Positions 1-8,813 of a stretch of 64,000 nt of DNA are shown here, piece by piece. Source of the DNA: Bacteroidales bacterium UBA4293 (GTDB taxonomy: Bacteria > Bacteroidota > Bacteroidia > Bacteroidales > Bacteroidaceae); assembly GCA_002395835.1 (NCBI GenBank), contig DGVD01000004.1, forward strand, positions 62,001 through 126,000. Direction: 5' to 3'. A model generated the notes under the pieces. It was not told the origin of the DNA and searched no databases. It saw only the letters and a list, made by a program, of their open reading frames with translations. A program made the position numbers and the translations under genes. Positions within the stretch are counted from its first letter, which is position 1; the number at the start of each line of letters is the position of its first letter.

Positions 1-1618
1 CATCAAGAACAAAGATGGTGCTCGTAACACACATACGTCTCATCCTGAGGTGATGATATCTTTAGATGGCAAACCTCAGGAAAACACAGGAAGGGTTATA
101 GGTGCTGCACTTTGTTATAGTGGAAATTATAAACTTCGTTTTGATACGGGTGACGAAGATTACCATTGGTTCTTTGCGGGAATTAATGAAGAGAATTCAG
201 AATATCATTTGCAAAAAGGTGAAACATTCGTTACACCTGTATTAGCACTGACATATAGCAAGGAAGGATTGGGTGGAGTTAGCCGTAATTTTCATCGTTG
301 GGCACGTGAATATAAATTGGCACATGGCAACAAACTACGCAAGATATTGTTAAATAGTTGGGAAGGAGTTTATTTTAACATCAATGAGGCTGGCATGGAT
401 CAAATGATGGCTGATATTGCTTCAATGGGAGGAGAACTCTTCGTGATGGATGATGGATGGTTTGGAGATAAATATCCGCGTAAGAATGATTCTTCTTCTT
501 TAGGTGATTGGGTTGTAGATACTAATAAATTACCTAATGGTATTAATGGTTTACTCCGAAATGCCAAGAAGCATGGAATACGATTTGGTATTTGGATAGA
601 GCCGGAAATGACCAATACAGTAAGTGAATTATATGAAAAACATCCAGAGTATATAATTAAACCTTCGAACCGAGAACCTAATTTAGGTAGGGGAGGAACT
701 CAAGTTGTTTTAGACCTCTCCAACCCGAAAGTTCAAGATTTAGTGTTTCAGGTGGTTGATACACTAATGACGAATTATCCTGAGATTGATTATATAAAAT
801 GGGATGCTAATGCTCCTATTATGAATCATGGTTCCCAATATCTTACTAAAGACAACCAAAGTCATTTGTACATAGAGTATCATCGCGGACTGGAAAAAGT
901 ATTGAAACGCATTCGGGCTAAGTATCCAGATGTAACTATTCAGGATTGTGCTAGTGGTGGAGGACGTGCTAATTATGGATTGCTACCTTATTTTGATGAG
1001 TTCTGGGTTAGTGATGATACTGATGCTTTACAGAGAATCTATATGCAATGGGGAACAAGTTATTTCTTTCCTGCAATAGCAATGGCAAGTCATATTAGTG
1101 CGGCTCCCAACCATCAAACGTTCCGTTCTATTCCTATTAAATATCGTGTTGATGTGGCAATGAGTGGTAGATTGGGCATTGAGATTCAACCTAAAAATAT
1201 GACAGAGGATGAAAAGGCACTGGTTAAAAATGCAGTGGCAGAATATAAGCAGATTCGTGACATTGTGCAGTTTGGCGACCAATATCGTCTTCTTAATCCA
1301 AATGAAAAGAAAGGTGCAGCCAGTATGATGTTTGTCTCTGAGGATAAAGCACGCTCAGTTTTTTACTGGTGGAAAACAGAAACTTTTTGTGATCAACATT
1401 TGCCTCGTGTAACTATGAATGGCTTGGATTCACAAAAGCAATATAAGGTCCATGAATTAAATAGAATTGATACTAAACCTCTGGCATTTGAAGGGAGAAT
1501 ATTTAGTGGCGATTTTCTCATGAACAATGGTTTAGAAATGCCTTTAAGCCACGATGTGGATTATAACAAGAGAAACGATTATGCCAGTCGTGTACTTTAT
1601 CTAGAAGAAGTAAAGTGA
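1..1618 (+). CDS. Alpha-galactosidase, GH36 family (5' end outside window)
   Basis: Hydrolyses terminal alpha-galactosides (raffinose-type sugars, galactomannan side chains). The reading frame is open from base 2, so the first ATG in view (base 50) is internal and the N-terminal beta-sandwich domain is mostly missing. What remains is the TIM barrel and C-terminal domain. The GH36 nucleophile motif KWDAN is present (Asp codon 803-805), and the SDDTD motif near 1010-1024 carries the acid/base. The DDGWFGD segment near 448 is also typical of the family. About 538 residues are visible of roughly 700 expected. A strong hairpin terminator follows. Family assignment is secure; the exact substrate is not visible. 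Confidence 0.93.
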   Translation, partial: IKNKDGARNTHTSHPEVMISLDGKPQENTGRVIGAALCYSGNYKLRFDTGDEDYHWFFAGINEENSEYHLQKGETFVTPVLALTYSKEGLGGVSRNFHRWAREYKLAHGNKLRKILLNSWEGVYFNINEAGMDQMMADIASMGGELFVMDDGWFGDKYPRKNDSSSLGDWVVDTNKLPNGINGLLRNAKKHGIRFGIWIEPEMTNTVSELYEKHPEYIIKPSNREPNLGRGGTQVVLDLSNPKVQDLVFQVVDTLMTNYPEIDYIKWDANAPIMNHGSQYLTKDNQSHLYIEYHRGLEKVLKRIRAKYPDVTIQDCASGGGRANYGLLPYFDEFWVSDDTDALQRIYMQWGTSYFFPAIAMASHISAAPNHQTFRSIPIKYRVDVAMSGRLGIEIQPKNMTEDEKALVKNAVAEYKQIRDIVQFGDQYRLLNPNEKKGAASMMFVSEDKARSVFYWWKTETFCDQHLPRVTMNGLDSQKQYKVHELNRIDTKPLAFEGRIFSGDFLMNNGLEMPLSHDVDYNKRNDYASRVLYLEEVK

Positions 1619-1640
1619 AGCATTATTGAATTAATTATTT

Positions 1641-1686
1641 AAGCTCGAAAGAATGCATGAACATACAATCTTTCGAGCTTTTTTCT
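1641..1686. terminator. Hairpin terminator between convergent genes
   Basis: AAGCTCGAAAGA (1641-1652) pairs perfectly with TCTTTCGAGCTT (1669-1680) around a 16-nt loop and is followed by a T run on the plus strand. It ends the alpha-galactosidase transcript. The A-rich left flank lets it also serve the leftward WYL regulator gene. Confidence 0.85.
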
Positions 1687-1689
1687 ATG

Positions 1690-2604
1690 CTAGATGCTTT
1701 GCAATGAAGCTAACCCTTTCCGCATTTCCTCCATTACAAAATCTTTTAGTTCTTGATTTTCTAAAATCTGAATATGATTTGAAAGGCCCATGATGAATCG
1801 ACCAATTCCTCTAACATCACAGATTTGTGTGCTATATATCCAATGATCCTCTCCATCGGTTGTTAACTCGCCTTCGTGCACTATTATTTCTTCTCTAAGT
1901 AAATTGACAGCTTTTGTATCCAACCTTAATTTTGCAGGAATTAATTCCTCTCCTGTAAAATGGAAGGCATCAGTATAGGCTTTTTTATGGAAATGAAAGA
2001 AATCCCAATTCGTTGGTAGGATAACCACTTCACCAATACGAGCGATTTTGTAGGTTTTATTTTGTTTAGTGTAAACTTCGAATGCACGAACTTCAGTATT
2101 ACCTGCCATGAAGGCAAAAGGCTCTACCAATCTGTCAGAAGTTGTATAGCTATTTGATGAAATGTAGTTTTTGAAACAACACTGTCTTCCTTCCTTAACA
2201 GCTTGATATAGTATTTGCTGATTTTTGGCAAATTTTTCATCCGAAGCAATATTATCCATCAGGTTTAGATCGTATAAACGAGAAAGCTTATTTAATAAAT
2301 GTTTAATGGCTGTAGTTTTATTGGGTATACCTTCAAGGACTTTTTTCAAAGTGATGGCTTCATCTTCAGTAAAATGTATTAATTCGGTAATTTCTTTAAA
2401 ATAGGCTGATTCTTTATCTAATCGATAAATACCAGCTTTGTTCTTTTCTACTTTGAAACCATACTCCTTGAAGAAATCTAGATATCGATAAGTACTTCTT
2501 GGCGATAGATCTAGTTTTTCGGCAATTTCTTCTATGGTAAATCTCTTGTTTTGTGTTAAGAGTAGCATGAGCTGCAATTGTCTTTCGAATTTATTTAGTG
2601 CCAT
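1690..2604 (-). CDS. WYL-domain transcriptional regulator
   Basis: A 304-residue putative DNA-binding regulator. The N-terminus (about residues 5-60) is a winged helix-turn-helix of the DeoR/HTH_11 type (FTIEEIAEKLDLSPRSTYRYLDFF). The middle and C-terminus fit the WYL ligand-sensing domain plus its C-terminal extension. WYL regulators often respond to nucleic acid or nucleotide ligands, but no ligand can be read here. It converges on the GH36 gene and diverges from a small hypothetical gene, so its target is not obvious from context. The start is the ATG at 2602-2604, which fits the HTH N-terminus. Confidence 0.85.
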   Translation of the reverse strand: MALNKFERQLQLMLLLTQNKRFTIEEIAEKLDLSPRSTYRYLDFFKEYGFKVEKNKAGIYRLDKESAYFKEITELIHFTEDEAITLKKVLEGIPNKTTAIKHLLNKLSRLYDLNLMDNIASDEKFAKNQQILYQAVKEGRQCCFKNYISSNSYTTSDRLVEPFAFMAGNTEVRAFEVYTKQNKTYKIARIGEVVILPTNWDFFHFHKKAYTDAFHFTGEELIPAKLRLDTKAVNLLREEIIVHEGELTTDGEDHWIYSTQICDVRGIGRFIMGLSNHIQILENQELKDFVMEEMRKGLASLQSI

Positions 2605-2729
2605 ATCATTTATTATTTAATGCAAATTTAATATTTTTTTAGGAATTGCGGAATCGAATTGTCATAAATTGGCAAAATAATATCTTTTCTTTGCAATGTC
2701 TAACGATAAAGGATTAAAATTATAGAACT

Positions 2730-2990
2730 ATGAAGAAGGAATTATCACTAACATTAAATTTCGTAACCAAAACTAGAATGTTTATACAGAGTGTGGGTGA
2801 GAACTTGGCCAAAGTGTATTCCTCCCTTTTGGAAGAGCCAATAAGTGTGAAAAAGGCATGGAAAATTTTTCATGCAAGTGTGGCATTTTGTTTTGCAGCA
2901 TTTACATCCTGTTCTGTTTTTATTCATTTTATACTGGTAACTTGGTTCCTTTTTACCGTTTGGGACTGTAACCGTGCCGGCATTAAGTAA
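2730..2990 (+). CDS. Small hypothetical protein with hydrophobic C-terminal half
   Basis: An 86-residue predicted protein of no recognised family. Residues 1-45 are mixed polar (MKKELSLTL..., with SVGENLAKVYSSLLEEPISVKKAW), and residues 46-78 are hydrophobic with one likely membrane segment (FHASVAFCFAAF...FILVTWFLF). It starts with an A-rich leader typical of Bacteroides. It diverges from the WYL regulator and lies 110 bp upstream of gpmI, which has its own promoter. An overlapping ORF of similar length exists on the minus strand (2754-3029), so coding is not certain, but the plus-strand composition is the more protein-like of the two. Confidence 0.5.
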   Translation: MKKELSLTLNFVTKTRMFIQSVGENLAKVYSSLLEEPISVKKAWKIFHASVAFCFAAFTSCSVFIHFILVTWFLFTVWDCNRAGIK

Positions 2991-3050
2991 AAAGTCTGTA
3001 TCTATGATGTTTTTAAGTTTAAAAATCAATAAGATTTGCTGAAAAATATG

Positions 3051-3059
3051 TACCTTTGC
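3051..3059 (+). promoter_or_regulatory. Bacteroides-type -7 box of gpmI
   Basis: TACCTTTGC matches the TAnnTTTG -7 consensus, 42 bp ahead of the gpmI ATG. No clean -33 TTTG is found at the usual 19-21 nt spacing; the nearest TTTG (3035-3038) is too close. Confidence 0.6.
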
Positions 3060-3100
3060 GACGCAAATTTAAAAATGAATAAGTTTAAAAACAGAATATT

Positions 3101-4624
3101 ATGGCAAAGAAAGCTCTTTTAATGATCTTGGATGGTTGGGGAATCGGTGATCGCAGTAAAGGTGATGTAATTTATAATACTCCGACTCCTTATATGGACT
3201 ATTTAAATGCAGAGTATCCTCACTCTCAGTTGCTTGCTTGTGGTGAAAGTGTGGGATTGCCTGATGGTCAGATGGGAAACTCTGAGGTTGGTCATTTGAA
3301 TATTGGTGGTGGCCGAGTTGTATATCAAGATTTAGTAAAGATTAATAGAGCTTGTTCTAGCAATAGCATACTTCAGAACAAAGAGATTGTTTCTGCCTAT
3401 AGTTATGCAAAGGAAACAGGCAAGAAGCTTCATCTTATGGGCTTGACTTCTACAGGCGGAGTACATAGTTCCTTGACCCACTTGTTTAAGTTAATCGATA
3501 TTGCTAAAGAGTATAATCTAGAAGGACGGACTTTTGTTCATTGTTTCATGGATGGACGAGATACAGATCCAAAGAGTGGGAAGGGTTTCATAGGTGATGT
3601 AGAAAAGCATATTAATGAGGTTGGTTGTGGTGTTGTTGCATCAATTATCGGTCGTTTTTATGCAATGGACCGTGATAAGCGCTGGGAACGTATTAAGGTA
3701 GCTTATGATCAGTTGGTATACGGAAAAGGAAAGTTGTCCGACAATATGACCGAAGCCATGCAAGAAAGTTATGACGAAGGTGTTACTGATGAGTTTATTA
3801 AGCCAATAGTAAACAGTACTGTTGATGGAACAATTCAAGAAGGTGATGTTGTCATCTTTTTTAATTATAGAAATGACCGCGCAAAGGAAATTACTTCCGT
3901 ATTGACCCAGCAGAATCTTCCTGAACAGGGAATGCAAACAATCTCAGGTCTGCAGTACTATTGTATGACTCCATATGATGCGTCTTTTAAGGGTGTTCAT
4001 ATTCTTTTCCCTAAGGAGAATGTAACTAATACTTTAGGTGAGTATCTATCATCAAAAGGATTGAAACAACTTCACATAGCAGAAACAGAGAAGTATGCTC
4101 ATGTTACTTTCTTCTTCAATGGTGGTCGTGAGGCTCCATATGAAGGGGAGGATCGTATTTTGGTTCCATCTCCAAAGGTTGCCACTTATGATTTAAAACC
4201 AGAAATGAGCGCTTTTGAAGTAAAAGATAAATTAGTTGCAGCTATTGATACTCAAAAGTATGACTGGATTGTTGTGAATTATGCAAATGGTGATATGGTT
4301 GGACATACTGGAGTCTATGCTGCGGTAGAAAAGGCCGTTGTTGCTATTGACCAGTGTGTTAAGGAAACAGTTGAGGCTGCAAAAGCTAATGGATATGAGG
4401 TCCTAATTATTGCAGACCATGGAAATGCGGACAATGAGTTGAATCCAGATGGTACACCAAATACTGCCCATTCTTTAAATCCAGTACCGTTTATCTATGT
4501 AACATCTAATAAGGCTGCAAAGGTCGAGGATGGTATTTTAGCAGATGTGGCTCCGTCAATACTTCATATTATGGGTCTAGAGAAGCCCGCAGAGATGACA
4601 GGTAATTGTTTGATAAAAGATTAA
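3101..4624 (+). CDS. gpmI: 2,3-bisphosphoglycerate-independent phosphoglycerate mutase
   Basis: Interconverts 3- and 2-phosphoglycerate in glycolysis and gluconeogenesis in the cytoplasm. It is a two-Mn enzyme of the alkaline phosphatase superfamily. The 507-residue length is normal. The metal-binding DGWG motif is at residues 11-14 and the catalytic serine lies in MGNSEVGH (Ser61). DGRDTDP near residue 150, RFYAMDRDKRWER near 185 and the C-terminal IADHGNAD metal site are all present. Its own -7 box lies upstream and a strong terminator follows at once, so it appears to be a single-gene transcript. Confidence 0.97.
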   Translation: MAKKALLMILDGWGIGDRSKGDVIYNTPTPYMDYLNAEYPHSQLLACGESVGLPDGQMGNSEVGHLNIGGGRVVYQDLVKINRACSSNSILQNKEIVSAYSYAKETGKKLHLMGLTSTGGVHSSLTHLFKLIDIAKEYNLEGRTFVHCFMDGRDTDPKSGKGFIGDVEKHINEVGCGVVASIIGRFYAMDRDKRWERIKVAYDQLVYGKGKLSDNMTEAMQESYDEGVTDEFIKPIVNSTVDGTIQEGDVVIFFNYRNDRAKEITSVLTQQNLPEQGMQTISGLQYYCMTPYDASFKGVHILFPKENVTNTLGEYLSSKGLKQLHIAETEKYAHVTFFFNGGREAPYEGEDRILVPSPKVATYDLKPEMSAFEVKDKLVAAIDTQKYDWIVVNYANGDMVGHTGVYAAVEKAVVAIDQCVKETVEAAKANGYEVLIIADHGNADNELNPDGTPNTAHSLNPVPFIYVTSNKAAKVEDGILADVAPSILHIMGLEKPAEMTGNCLIKD

Positions 4625-4641
4625 TTTGAATAGAATTTGGC

Positions 4642-4673
4642 AAGGGCGGAACTTAATAGCTCCGCCCTTTTTT
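4642..4673 (+). terminator. Rho-independent terminator of gpmI
   Basis: AAGGGCGGA (4642-4650) and TCCGCCCTT (4661-4669) form a perfect 9-bp GC-rich stem with a 10-nt loop and a T tail. It lies between gpmI and the next ATG, which argues that the in-frame TTG at 4626 is not the start of the following gene. Confidence 0.92.
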
Positions 4674-4685
4674 ATAAATAGAGCT

Positions 4686-5270
4686 ATGATACAGATAGAC
4701 GATGTAATAGTATCTTTAGATGTTTTAGATCAGTATTTCTGTTGCAATTTAAGTGCTTGCCATGGAGAATGCTGTATAGAAGGGGATGCCGGAGCTCCTG
4801 TAGAACTGGATGAGGTGGCTGAGTTGGAGAATGTCTTAAATGTAGTTTGGGATGATTTAAGTTTGGAAGCTCGTACCGTTATAAATAAACAAGGTGTAGT
4901 CTATACAGATAGTGATGGTGATCTGGTTACCTCAATAGTAAATAATAAAGATTGCGTTTTTACTTGTTACGACGAAAAAGGAAATTGTTTTTGCGCAATA
5001 GAGAAAGCTTATCGCGCAGGGAAGACAAAATTTTATAAGCCAATATCGTGCCAACTTTATCCTATCCGTGTTAAAGATTTTGGAAATTTTAAGGGAGTTA
5101 ATTATCACCATTGGGATGTGTGTAAGGCTGCCGTGCTTTTGGGAAAGAAGTTGAACCTAAGGGTGTATCAGTTTTTGAAAGAGCCGCTTATCCGTAAATT
5201 TGGGCAAGCATGGTATGATGAGTTGGAAGATTGCGTAAAAGAATTAAAAGATAAAAAGGTGATAGAATAA
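4686..5270 (+). CDS. DUF3109 family protein
   Basis: A 194-residue cytoplasmic protein of the cysteine-rich DUF3109 family, common in Bacteroidetes; function unknown. Cysteines cluster near the N-terminus (FCCNLSACHGECC) and in the middle (CVFTCYDEKGNCFCAIEKAY, then SCQLYP), a pattern suggesting bound metal. I place the start at ATG 4686 because the longer in-frame version (from TTG 4626) would translate through the gpmI terminator. The stop codon lies inside the left arm of the next terminator. Confidence 0.82.
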   Translation: MIQIDDVIVSLDVLDQYFCCNLSACHGECCIEGDAGAPVELDEVAELENVLNVVWDDLSLEARTVINKQGVVYTDSDGDLVTSIVNNKDCVFTCYDEKGNCFCAIEKAYRAGKTKFYKPISCQLYPIRVKDFGNFKGVNYHHWDVCKAAVLLGKKLNLRVYQFLKEPLIRKFGQAWYDELEDCVKELKDKKVIE

Positions 5271-5287
5271 TTTTCTATCACCTTTTT
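5253..5287. terminator. Bidirectional terminator between DUF3109 gene and gyrB
   Basis: A perfect 15-bp stem (5253-5267 with 5273-5287) and a 5-nt loop, with an A run on the left and a T run on the right. It works for both converging genes and overlaps the DUF3109 stop codon. Confidence 0.9.
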
Positions 5288-5307
5288 ACTATATGATTTA
5301 GTTTAGA

Positions 5308-7287
5308 TTATGCATCTACATTCGCATAAATTGCGTTTTGCTCAATGAATTCTCGGCGAGGGGCTACTTCCTCACCCATTAACATGGAGAATGCATAGTC
5401 AGCTGCAGCTGCGTTTTCTATAGTTACTTGTTTCAAATAACGAGTTTCTGGGTTCATTGTAGTTTCCCAAAGTTGTTCTGGGTTCATTTCACCCAAACCT
5501 TTATAGCGTTGAGTGTGGACTGCAGATTCTTTTCCGTCGCCATACTTTTCAATAAATTTTTGGCGTTCTTCATCGTTGTAGCAATATTCTTTAATCTTTC
5601 CTTTGGTACATAGATAAAGTGGAGGTAGTGCTATGTAAAGATAGCCATCTTGAATTAATTGAGGCATGTATCGATAGAATAGGGTCATGATCAAGGTTCC
5701 AATGTGAGCACCATCCACATCAGCATCGGCCATGATAATAACTTTGTGATAGCGGAGTTTGTCCAAATTGGCAACCTTGCTGTCATCTTCACCTACGCCA
5801 TAACGAATACCTAATGCTTGAATGATATTGTTTACTTCGTCACTTTCAAAGGCTTTGTGCCACATAACACGTTCTACATTCAAGATTTTTCCACGAAGTG
5901 GTAGTATAGCCTGAGTTGCACGGCTACGGCCTTGCTTTGCAGAACCACCTGCTGAATCTCCCTCAACAAGGAATAACTCGCAATTTTCAGGATTCTTGTC
6001 TGAGCAATCAGCTAATTTACCTGGAAGGCCGCCACCAGACATAGGACTCTTACGTTGAACGCTCTCACGTGCTTTACGAGCTGCGATACGGGCTGTTGCA
6101 GCCAGAATCACTTTCTTTACTACAAGCTCAGCCTCTTTTGGGTGTTCTTCTAGATAGTAGGACAAAGCTTCGCTAACTGCAGAGCGTACGGCACCTGAAA
6201 CTTCGCTATTGCCTAATTTAGTTTTGGTCTGTCCCTCGAACTGAGGCTCAGCAACCTTGACCGAAATGACAGCTATTAAACCTTCACGGAAGTCTTCAGG
6301 GGCAATCTCGATTTTAGCCCTTTCGATGTCTTTTTTGAAGTTGTCTTCTGCATATTTTTTTAGGACCTGAGTTAAAGCCGCACGAAATCCTGCTTCATGA
6401 GTGCCACCTTCTATTGTGTTGATGTTGTTTACATAGGAATGCAAATTCTCACGATAACCAGTGTTGTACATGATTGCGCATTCAACAGGAGTGCCTTGCT
6501 TTTCTGTATTCAAATAGATAACATCATCCATTAAAGGTGTATTTCCTGAATTTAGGAATCTTACGAATTCCTTGACACCTTCATTTGAGTGAAATTTTTC
6601 TTTTCGAGGTGTACCGTCTTCGTGAGCACCTTCTACATTTGTGCGGACATCTGTTAGGGTTATAGTAATGCCTTTGTTTAGATATGCCAGTTCACGGAGG
6701 CGGGTAGCCAATACGTTATAGTCATATTGTGTAACAGTGAAAACGCTGTCATCAGGCCAGAATTGCTGACGAGTTCCATTTAAAGTAGTCTCTCCAACGA
6801 CTTTAACATCATAAAGAGGCTTACCACAAGAATATTCCTGTTGATAAATTTTGCCATCACGGAAAACCTGTGTAGTCATGTGTATGGAGAGTGCATTAAC
6901 ACAAGAAACGCCAACGCCATGCAAACCACCAGAAACTTTATATGAACCTTTGTCAAATTTTCCTCCTGCATGTAATACAGTCATAACAACTTCCAAAGCC
7001 GACTTGTGCTCTTTTGGGTGCATGTCAACAGGAATACCGCGCCCATTATCCTGAACTGTAATTGAATTATCTTGGTTTATTGTTACTTCGATATGGGAAC
7101 AATATCCAGCTAGGGCTTCATCAATAGAATTATCTACAACCTCATATACCAAATGATGTAAACCTTTCTTGCTGATATCGCCAATATACATAGCCGGACG
7201 TTTTCGCACAGCTTCCAATCCTTCAAGTACTTGAATGTTGCTTGCTGAGTATTGTTCGGCGTTTAATTCATTGATTTCTTCTGCCAT
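5308..7287 (-). CDS. gyrB: DNA gyrase subunit B
   Basis: ATPase subunit of gyrase, which introduces negative supercoils together with GyrA. The 659-residue length fits the short GyrB form. Visible parts: GHKL ATPase with DNGRGIPVD near residue 80 and GGLHGVG near 120; transducer domain; TOPRIM domain with EGDSAGGSAKQGR near 442 and the metal-binding DADVDGAHI near 520; C-terminal GyrA-contact tail with QRYKGLGEMNPEQLW. That last motif is shared with ParE, but the gene's length and MYIGDISKKGLHHLVYEVVDNSIDEA favour GyrB. Its -7 box is at 7311-7318. It follows rpsT on the same strand, but a terminator separates them. Confidence 0.96.
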   Translation of the reverse strand: MAEEINELNAEQYSASNIQVLEGLEAVRKRPAMYIGDISKKGLHHLVYEVVDNSIDEALAGYCSHIEVTINQDNSITVQDNGRGIPVDMHPKEHKSALEVVMTVLHAGGKFDKGSYKVSGGLHGVGVSCVNALSIHMTTQVFRDGKIYQQEYSCGKPLYDVKVVGETTLNGTRQQFWPDDSVFTVTQYDYNVLATRLRELAYLNKGITITLTDVRTNVEGAHEDGTPRKEKFHSNEGVKEFVRFLNSGNTPLMDDVIYLNTEKQGTPVECAIMYNTGYRENLHSYVNNINTIEGGTHEAGFRAALTQVLKKYAEDNFKKDIERAKIEIAPEDFREGLIAVISVKVAEPQFEGQTKTKLGNSEVSGAVRSAVSEALSYYLEEHPKEAELVVKKVILAATARIAARKARESVQRKSPMSGGGLPGKLADCSDKNPENCELFLVEGDSAGGSAKQGRSRATQAILPLRGKILNVERVMWHKAFESDEVNNIIQALGIRYGVGEDDSKVANLDKLRYHKVIIMADADVDGAHIGTLIMTLFYRYMPQLIQDGYLYIALPPLYLCTKGKIKEYCYNDEERQKFIEKYGDGKESAVHTQRYKGLGEMNPEQLWETTMNPETRYLKQVTIENAAAADYAFSMLMGEEVAPRREFIEQNAIYANVDA

Positions 7288-7310
7288 TTTCTACTTTCTA
7301 TTTAACCCCA

Positions 7311-7318
7311 CAAAGATA
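7311..7318 (-). promoter_or_regulatory. Bacteroides-type -7 box of gyrB
   Basis: Read leftward this is TATCTTTG, a full match to TAnnTTTG, 24 bp from the gyrB start codon. The expected -33 position has no clear TTTG. Confidence 0.55.
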
Positions 7319-7414
7319 GGAAAAAAAATCAAATTAGAGAAGAAATCTTCTCTAAAAATATGGGTGTAAAGAACTATTTTGTAGGAAGTTAGGAGTGCTT
7401 GACAAACTATAAAA

Positions 7415-7437
7415 GGCTGAATTCATAGAATCCAGCC
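7415..7437 (-). terminator. Terminator of the tRNA-Glu/rpsT unit
   Basis: 10-bp arms (7415-7424 and 7428-7437, one wobble pair), followed leftward by a short T run. It lies just past the rpsT stop codon. Confidence 0.75.
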
Positions 7438-7463
7438 TCTGCTATAGCTTTGCGTCAGAGATG

Positions 7464-7718
7464 TTAGCCTAACTTTGCAATGTGAGCGCAAAGTTTTGCC
7501 TTCAGATTAGCAGCTTTGTTCTTGTGGATATAGTTGCGTTTAGCCAATTTATCCAGACACTTCTGAACTTTTGGATACAAAGCAACTGCCTCAGCCTGAT
7601 CTGTAGTTGCACGGAGTTTACGAACGGCATTACGCATTGTTTTTGCATAATATCTGTTGTGGAGTCTCCTTTTCTCCTCCTGACGGATTCTCTTAAGTGA
7701 TGATTTGTGATTTGCCAT
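7464..7718 (-). CDS. rpsT: 30S ribosomal protein S20
   Basis: 84-residue primary 16S rRNA-binding protein of the small subunit. It is typically short, basic and helical: it begins MANHKSSLKRIRQEEKRRLHN and has the family's NAVRKLRA and Lys-rich IHKNKAANLKAKL segments. It lies 43 bp downstream of tRNA-Glu on the same strand with no terminator between. It is therefore probably transcribed from the strong promoter in front of the tRNA and released by processing. Confidence 0.97.
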   Translation of the reverse strand: MANHKSSLKRIRQEEKRRLHNRYYAKTMRNAVRKLRATTDQAEAVALYPKVQKCLDKLAKRNYIHKNKAANLKAKLCAHIAKLG

Positions 7719-7761
7719 CTCGACTAATCTTTTTTAATTTATTCTTATTTGTTATTAATTG

Positions 7762-7833
7762 TAGTCCCTAGGAGAGTCGAACTCCTCTTTAGAGAATGAA
7801 AATCTCTCGTCCTAACCGATAGACGAAGGGACC
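7762..7833 (-). tRNA. tRNA-Glu (anticodon UUC)
   Basis: The reverse complement folds as a 72-nt cloverleaf. The acceptor is GGTCCCT/AGGGACT (first pair G-U), the anticodon stem AGAGA/TCTCT is perfect around loop TTTTCAT (anticodon TTC), and the T arm is AGGAG-TTCGACT-CTCCT. The discriminator is A and CCA is not encoded. Confidence 0.95.
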
Positions 7834-7875
7834 AAACCGGTATTCAGTTAAGGCAAGTTGCCCTAATTGCGGGTG

Positions 7876-7906
7876 CAAAGGTAAAGCAAAAAAATAATTC
7901 GACAAA
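7876..7906 (-). promoter_or_regulatory. Promoter of tRNA-Glu and rpsT
   Basis: Read leftward: TTTG (7903-7906), 19 nt, then TACCTTTG (7876-7883). Both boxes match the Bacteroides sigma-ABfr consensus exactly at ideal spacing, about 43 bp upstream of the tRNA. Confidence 0.85.
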
Positions 7907-7987
7907 ACTTTTCTAATATAATTTTCCCTTTTTTAGGAAAAATCGCAGTTGATTGATACTCTTAAATCTAGATTACTAATATTGAAT

Positions 7988-8018
7988 TTTGGCTTTTAGT
8001 GTTTTTATGCTATCTTTG
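7988..8018 (+). promoter_or_regulatory. Promoter of recO
   Basis: TTTG (7988-7991), 19 nt, TATCTTTG (8011-8018): an exact Bacteroides-type promoter. Transcription would begin near 8025, which excludes the in-frame start at 7999 and supports ATG 8035. Confidence 0.82.
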
Positions 8019-8034
8019 TCTAAAAGAAATAAAT

Positions 8035-8757
8035 ATGTTGAAAAAGACTAAAGCTATTGTTCTTTTTACTTTGAAGTATAACGATTCCTCATTGATAGTG
8101 CATACTTTCACTGAAGGTGATGGTCGTATGTCCTTTTGGTTGCGTATTCCTAAAAATTCTAAGGCAAAAGTTAAGAACGTGCTATTTCAACCATTATCTA
8201 TATTAGAGTTGGATATTGATGTCTCAAAACACGGTTTGAGTCATATAAAAGAGGCAAGATCGATTTCTCCTTTTAATTCTATTCCTTTTGATCCTTTAAA
8301 ACTTTCAGTGGCAATTTTTCTTGCAGAATATTTGTCAAAGGTATTACGTGAGGAAACTCAGAATAAGTCTCTTTTTGCCTATTTGGAGTATTCTATTCGG
8401 TGGTTGGATGGTACTGAGGAAATTCCGGCAAATTTTCATTTGGTGTTTTTGATGCGTCTTTCTCGGTTTTTAGGTCTTTATCCCAACCTGGAAAATTACC
8501 ATCAGGGTGATTTCTTTGACCTTGAGAATGGTTGCTTTGTCTCTACACAACCAATTCATGGTCAGTTTGTACATGGTCAACAAGCGAAGCATATTTTGAC
8601 TTTGATGCGCATGAATTATGCAACTATGCATTTGTTCAAGATGAATCGTGTTGAAAGAAATGAGATATTAGATATGTTGCTTAAATATTATTCCATTCAT
8701 ATACCAGGGAGTGCAGATTTAAAATCTCTTCCTATTCTCAAAGAACTTTTTGATTAA
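8035..8757 (+). CDS. recO: DNA repair protein RecO
   Basis: 240-residue recombination mediator that works with RecR (and RecF) to load RecA on SSB-coated gaps. The N-terminus (MLKKTKAIVLFTLKYNDSSLIVHTFTEGDGRMSFWLR) is the RecO OB fold and the rest is helical with the usual LGLYPNLENY segment. No zinc-binding cysteine cluster is seen, as in other Bacteroidetes members. The start at 8035 is set by the promoter at 7988-8018. It converges on the YqeY-like gene with a shared terminator. Confidence 0.9.
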   Translation: MLKKTKAIVLFTLKYNDSSLIVHTFTEGDGRMSFWLRIPKNSKAKVKNVLFQPLSILELDIDVSKHGLSHIKEARSISPFNSIPFDPLKLSVAIFLAEYLSKVLREETQNKSLFAYLEYSIRWLDGTEEIPANFHLVFLMRLSRFLGLYPNLENYHQGDFFDLENGCFVSTQPIHGQFVHGQQAKHILTLMRMNYATMHLFKMNRVERNEILDMLLKYYSIHIPGSADLKSLPILKELFD

Positions 8758-8762
8758 AAGAA

Positions 8763-8789
8763 AAGGGCTATTAACTAGTAATAGCCCTT
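8763..8789. terminator. Bidirectional terminator between recO and the yqeY-like gene
   Basis: An 11-bp perfect stem (8763-8773 with 8779-8789; core GGGCTATTA/TAATAGCCC) with a 5-nt loop, lying between convergent genes. Confidence 0.82.
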
Positions 8790-8813
8790 CAAATAGATGT
8801 ATAATAGCAATAG

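Noticed and set aside
2754..3029. 91-codon minus-strand ORF overlapping the 2730 gene
   Set aside because: It begins inside the gpmI leader region and reads as low-quality basic/cysteine-rich sequence; the plus-strand frame is better.
4626..4685. N-terminal extension of the DUF3109 gene from TTG 4626
   Set aside because: It would need translation through the gpmI terminator hairpin; ATG 4686 fits the family start.
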